DNA of 10,450 nt, from NCBI GenBank assembly GCA_035591015.1, contig JAXIUW010224618.1:1-10450 (forward strand). The letters are read 5' to 3'. Shown one piece after another: positions 7,470-10,450 of this stretch (its first letter is position 1; each line of letters begins with the position of its first letter). The stretch comes from Cephalothrix simula. Its lineage: Eukaryota; Nemertea; Palaeonemertea; Archinemertea; Cephalotrichidae. The notes beneath the pieces were generated by a model that did no database searches, was not told the origin of the DNA, and saw only the letters and a program-made list of their open reading frames with translations. Both the position numbers and the translations under genes were made by a program.

Positions 7470-7611
7470 TATGTTATATAATATTATTAAATGGTTTGTA
7501 GTGTGATTAGATGTGTAATTCGAGAAACCGTAGGTCGAGTGATTTTCTTCGAGAATTACACATCTAATCACCCTACAGACCATTAAATAATATTTATAAT
7601 TACACGATCAT
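7470..7611. repeat. Long hairpin (short foldback element)
   Basis: The arms around 7479-7525 and 7550-7595 are nearly perfect inverted copies. They share ATTAGATGTGTAATT and ATGGT(T/C)TGTAG, with only a few mismatches in more than 40 bases. The outer AT-rich flanks remain partly complementary. The loop holds CGAGAAACC and TTTTCTTCGAG, which can extend the stem, around a central GTAGGTCGAGTGA. The structure would form a stable cruciform or RNA hairpin. It is most simply a small MITE; transcription as a hairpin RNA is possible but unshown. Confidence 0.75.
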
Positions 7612-8221
7612 TATTATTTGTCATAGTTTCATTCATATTTTTGCCTTTAAACACTTCTAAATGTGATTAAAAAGAAAAGTATTTCTGGATGCTCATTAGC
7701 ATAATTTATGAGCGCAGTGCATATTAGGTAATAGGCACTCTAGATCGTTTAATTATACTTCGAAGAGGACACTAATTAGCAGGGGACACTGAGCGCATTC
7801 ACACCGGTTTAAAATTAGTATTAGACCTCGCATATTTTTGCAATGATAAAAACGTGTTGAAATGGATGATATCATGGATATAAAAGATTAAATGATATAA
7901 GAATGATAGAATGGTGATAATCATTTTAAGGTAGCAAAAAATGATTTAGAAAAGAAGCACTAACAGCAATACTAGCTTGTACATAAATATTTTCAAGGCT
8001 TAAGGTTTTATTTTATAACGACCGAGAGGTACGTTAAGATCTTGAGGACAAGCTGGAAATTCATCATTGATATTATAAGTTAAAGTATCTGGTGTTATTG
8101 TAATCATTTCATTTAATTTTTCTACTGAATAGTTCACTTTTACTTGGTAACGGGCTAATATGCATAGCAACAGGCCAGTATTAATATATTAGTTAGCATA
8201 GCTATTCTCTTCGTACATATC
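7612..8221. other. Intergenic AT-rich stretch
   Basis: I see no gene, RNA gene or clear repeat. Around 7860-7930 there is loose ATGATA-type low complexity only. Confidence 0.5.
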
Positions 8222-8484
8222 AGCGTATTCTCTGCGGGGGGGGGGCGTGGTTATCAGACAAACTCAGACATCGGGCCAGGGTGGGTAGTTGGATGCTTGT
8301 CAAACGCCCAAAAGATTAAATGACATGTCAGATGAATTTGTGGTATCTGACGTCAGATTAATTGTGTTGGGTTTGCCCAAAATTCTATCTGTCATATTAT
8401 TTGGGTGGTGGGTGTCAAGACCCAGATGTCAAGAATCTGAGGCCCGGTGTCTGAGCTCGACTGACAGCCCCCTGCTCTGCGTAC
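8222..8484. repeat. Imperfect inverted repeat with a perfect central palindrome
   Basis: CTCAGACATCGGGCC (8263-8277) and the reverse complement of GGCCCGGTGTCTGAG (8441-8455) match at 14 of 15 positions. Weaker complementarity extends inward, and outward to the G-run on the left and CCCCCTGCTCTGCG on the right. Near the centre is the perfect 14-bp palindrome ATCTGACGTCAGAT (8345-8358), which contains TGACGTCA, the CREB/ATF consensus. The left side carries a run of ten G (8236-8245). It looks like a decayed MITE. The 74-codon open frame at 8289-8513 lies mostly in the repeat and is not called. Confidence 0.6.
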
Positions 8485-8945
8485 ATTTTATTTCTGAAAA
8501 AGGGAGCTCTTAGCTTTATGTATGAAAACTATAATAGAACTGATAAACAACGTGATTTTTGTCTGTGATTGTGTTATACTCATACGTGTATTGAGTATTG
8601 CCCAGGTCAGAGTGTCGTACAGTGCTTTTATTTAAACTTATAATGTGCACTTTAATTCATCATATATTGATATTGTACTAATATTATCGATGTCAATATA
8701 TCGTAATAATAAAAAATCAAAAGCCCTTTGACTTTGCTATGAAAGAGCCATTTCGTGTAAAGAATTTGCTTTCTGTAACTAATCAATATTTTTCCCTGGG
8801 GGCGATTTTTTCTATAATGAAGGTGAGATTAAGGTCATATATTTCATTATTCAAAATCATAACTCACGCGAATTAATTAGTGAGGCACCTTATACTTTCG
8901 CTGTACATTTTCCATCCCTATGACCTTGACCCTTTTATCATTTAC
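8485..8945. other. Intergenic stretch without recognised gene
   Basis: AT-rich sequence with no convincing coding frame. A short ATATATTGA/TCAATATAT inverted pair occurs at 8662-8701. The first TGACCTTGACC string lies at 8921-8931, just upstream of the tandem duplication. Confidence 0.5.
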
Positions 8946-9152
8946 CATGTCCTTGACCTTAATAACACTAAAGCTTGTCTCGTTTGCATTTTGGAGCTCG
9001 TTCTTGATAAACCGCATGTCCAAAGAAGTTCCTACCTGGACCTTAAAGCTACTATGTCCTTGACCTTATTTACATTAAAGCTTGATGTAGACCTCGTTTT
9101 TTATGTTTAATAAAATTAGTCCTTGCTAAACCGCATCTGCAAAGAAATTCCT
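8946..9152. repeat. Diverged tandem duplication, period about 107 bp
   Basis: Units 8946-9033 and 9053-9152 align along their length. Both begin with ATGTCCTTGACCTTA, pass through TAAAGCTTG and CTCGTTT, and end with AAACCGCAT, CAAAGAA and TTCCT. Together with TGACCTTGACC at 8921 they form a cluster of CTTGACCTT strings. Similar strings are, as far as I recall, abundant in mollusc and other invertebrate repeats, and they also resemble nuclear-receptor half-sites (AAGGTCA). A 76-codon open frame at 8880-9110 spans the repeat and is not called as a gene. Confidence 0.75.
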
Positions 9153-9189
9153 GTGTTTTACTATTACTCGTCATCGGGTTGTGTCAAAT

Positions 9190-9213
9190 TGTGTGAGGGT
9201 GTGTGTGTGTGTG
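9190..9213. repeat. GT microsatellite
   Basis: An interrupted dinucleotide run, GTGTGAGG followed by about seven GT units, ends at GTGCACG. Confidence 0.85.
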
Positions 9214-9891
9214 CACGATCTTCGTTATTTTTACTGATCTTTACTGGAGCACTATATCAGCATTGTTTCTGCTTCCTAACTCATTTAAATTCGACAGTTT
9301 AGTAACAATGCGTGCAGCAAATTGAGGAACTGAAAAAATCACAGAAAATATTCCAATAAAATTTATTAAGGCTTTGTGAACATTTCTTAAGCAAACCTGT
9401 GATATTCATTGTTATATTTTTTTGAAATAATAATGGCATGGAAGGACTGAAAAATTAGGGTAGCTTGTATTAAATGTTACAGTTGATGTTAATTTTGTTA
9501 GTGTTTTGTTAATCAGCTAATTATTTAGTTTTTGTTAATTATTTACCCTTATTTCTTAAAGGAGCATAATGTATTTGGGTGCAAAGTACTCGTGTCAATG
9601 TAAATATTGTATGCTCTATTTCTACATAAAATTTCAATATAAGAATTGTAATTCTTTGACTTATATTGATTCTTTTTTTAAAAATATCATTAAAGCCATA
9701 AATGACACTACTCGGATTATTTTTAATGGGTCTATTTCTAGTCATTTGTGTGGAAAAATTGAATGCTTATGTCAAAATTACAACTTGACGAGATGGCTGC
9801 AGATGCGTCAAGAGGAAGAGGAAGCTCCACATTGGCTCAATGCAATGCATTTCAAAATAATTTCAATTTCGTTCGAAAATTTTGGCTCTAT
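9214..9891. other. Intergenic stretch with an unsupported open frame
   Basis: AT-rich sequence with loose TTGTTAAT reiteration around 9480-9545. An open frame of 108 codons (9569-9895, plus strand) has no signal peptide, domain or repeat I recognise, and it ends where the next foldback begins. A 68-codon frame overlaps it on the other strand. Neither is called as a gene. Confidence 0.5.
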
Positions 9892-10272
9892 TTAAGGTCT
9901 ATTACTAAATTGAAAAAAAATTAGCAAAAAAATCCATTTCTCTTTTCTCAAAATTTCTTTTTTTTAATAAGGCTAGGAGACCCTTCCTGAATATCTTAGT
10001 TACATGTAGGCAGCAACGTTTTTGGGAAAATATTTCTCATTTCTATGTCATTTGCAAATTGAAAAATTTTGTATTACCATGTTACAAATGACGTAGTTCA
10101 AGGTAATTGAGAAATATTTTCCCAAAAATGTAGATGCCTATATGTAACTAAGACATCCAGGAAGGGTCCCCGAGCCTTATTTTTGAAAAAAATATTTGGA
10201 AAAAAGAGAAATTTAAAGGTTTGCTCATGACCTTTGGATTTTGTTGCTAAATTTATTTTTAATAAACCTTAA
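9892..10272. mobile_element. Foldback MITE of the same family as 6267-7372, 381 bp
   Basis: The left end TTAAGGTCTATTA and the right end read inward, TTAAGGTTTATTA, match at 12 of 13 positions. The arms (about 9892-10065 and 10090-10272) share ATTTCTCTTTT, ATAAGGCT, GACCCTTCCTG, CTTAGTTACAT and TTTTTGGGAAAATATTTCTC. Much of the element would fold into one long hairpin around a loop near 10070. No coding frame is present. TTAAGGTCTATTA, TTTCTCTTTTCTCAAAA and ATAAGGCT also occur in the 6267-7372 element, so the two are relatives of different length. Confidence 0.82.
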
Positions 10273-10409
10273 TGTTTCATTATCTAAGATCCATTTCTAA
10301 TTTGTTGCTTTTAAATTGAAATTTGGTAAAATATAATAAAAGTTTAACATATAATATATTATTAACCATTTGCTGTACAATATTATAGAGTTATTGCATG
10401 CTTTTTTGA

Positions 10410-10450
10410 GTGAAATACGAAGCAGTTATTGCACGAGGGGCGCAGCCCCG
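10410..10450. repeat. GC-rich hairpin end of a repeat cut by the window edge
   Basis: After AT-rich DNA, the last bases read AGCAGTTATTGCACGAGGGG and then CGCAGCCCCG. GGGGC-GCA-GCCCC (10437-10449) is a perfect short stem with a three-base loop. The sequence looks like the centre of a palindromic element whose other arm (an inverted GCAGTTATTGCAC) would lie just beyond the edge. Confidence 0.5.

Noticed and set aside
8662-8701. ATATATTGA...TCAATATAT inverted pair
   Set aside because: A nine-base AT-only stem with a 22-base loop is expected by chance in this composition.
9569-9895. 108-codon open frame on the plus strand
   Set aside because: It is AT-driven composition without a domain, stops just inside the next foldback element, and overlaps an equally open frame on the other strand.
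5208-10272. CRISPR array or phage-like system suggested by many repeated and inverted segments
   Set aside because: Repeats are long inverted transposon arms, not short regularly spaced direct repeats with unique spacers, and the gene content is animal-type.

Overview
The window looks like nuclear DNA of an invertebrate animal. It is AT-rich, gene-poor and crowded with transposon remains. It carries one long metazoan-type gene for a secreted or cell-surface protein with MAM, EGF and Sushi modules. Nothing bacterial is present: there are no operons, Shine-Dalgarno sites or packed ORFs. The TGACCTTGACC-type repeats and many foldback mini-elements are reminiscent of mollusc genomes, but that assignment is a weak guess.

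Layout. Bases 1-779 (minus strand) hold a decayed, truncated non-LTR retrotransposon reverse transcriptase that runs off the left edge. Bases 818-1302 are a foldback repeat abutting it. Bases 1303-1880 show no gene. Bases 1880-2120 are low-complexity repeat sequence with a 27-bp tandem duplication. A convincing 3' splice site ends at 2214, and the main gene follows: one uninterrupted coding exon, best read as 2257-4413 (718 aa). Its product has a signal peptide, an unassigned N-terminal ectodomain, a MAM domain, an EGF module, a Sushi module, a cysteine-containing C-terminal segment and a GPI-anchor-type hydrophobic tail. A possible poly(A) signal is at 4553, followed by a GC-richer patch with a tRNA-like (SINE-type) fragment on the minus strand.

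From 4870 to the right edge I see no credible protein gene. This part is a mosaic of non-autonomous elements. A 594-bp hAT-like foldback lies at 5208-5801. A roughly 1.1-kb foldback (6267-7372) has a second hAT-like element (6557-7041) inserted in it, with an 8-bp target duplication. A 140-bp hairpin lies at about 7470-7611, and a palindrome-centred repeat at 8222-8484. A diverged 107-bp tandem duplication is at 8946-9152. A 381-bp foldback at 9892-10272 belongs to the same family as the 6267-7372 element. A GC-rich hairpin is cut by the right edge.

There is no multi-gene pathway here. The biological interest lies in the intronless multidomain surface protein with two uncharacterised regions, and in the record of nested transposon insertions around it. 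All calls rest on reading the sequence by eye; no database search was run.
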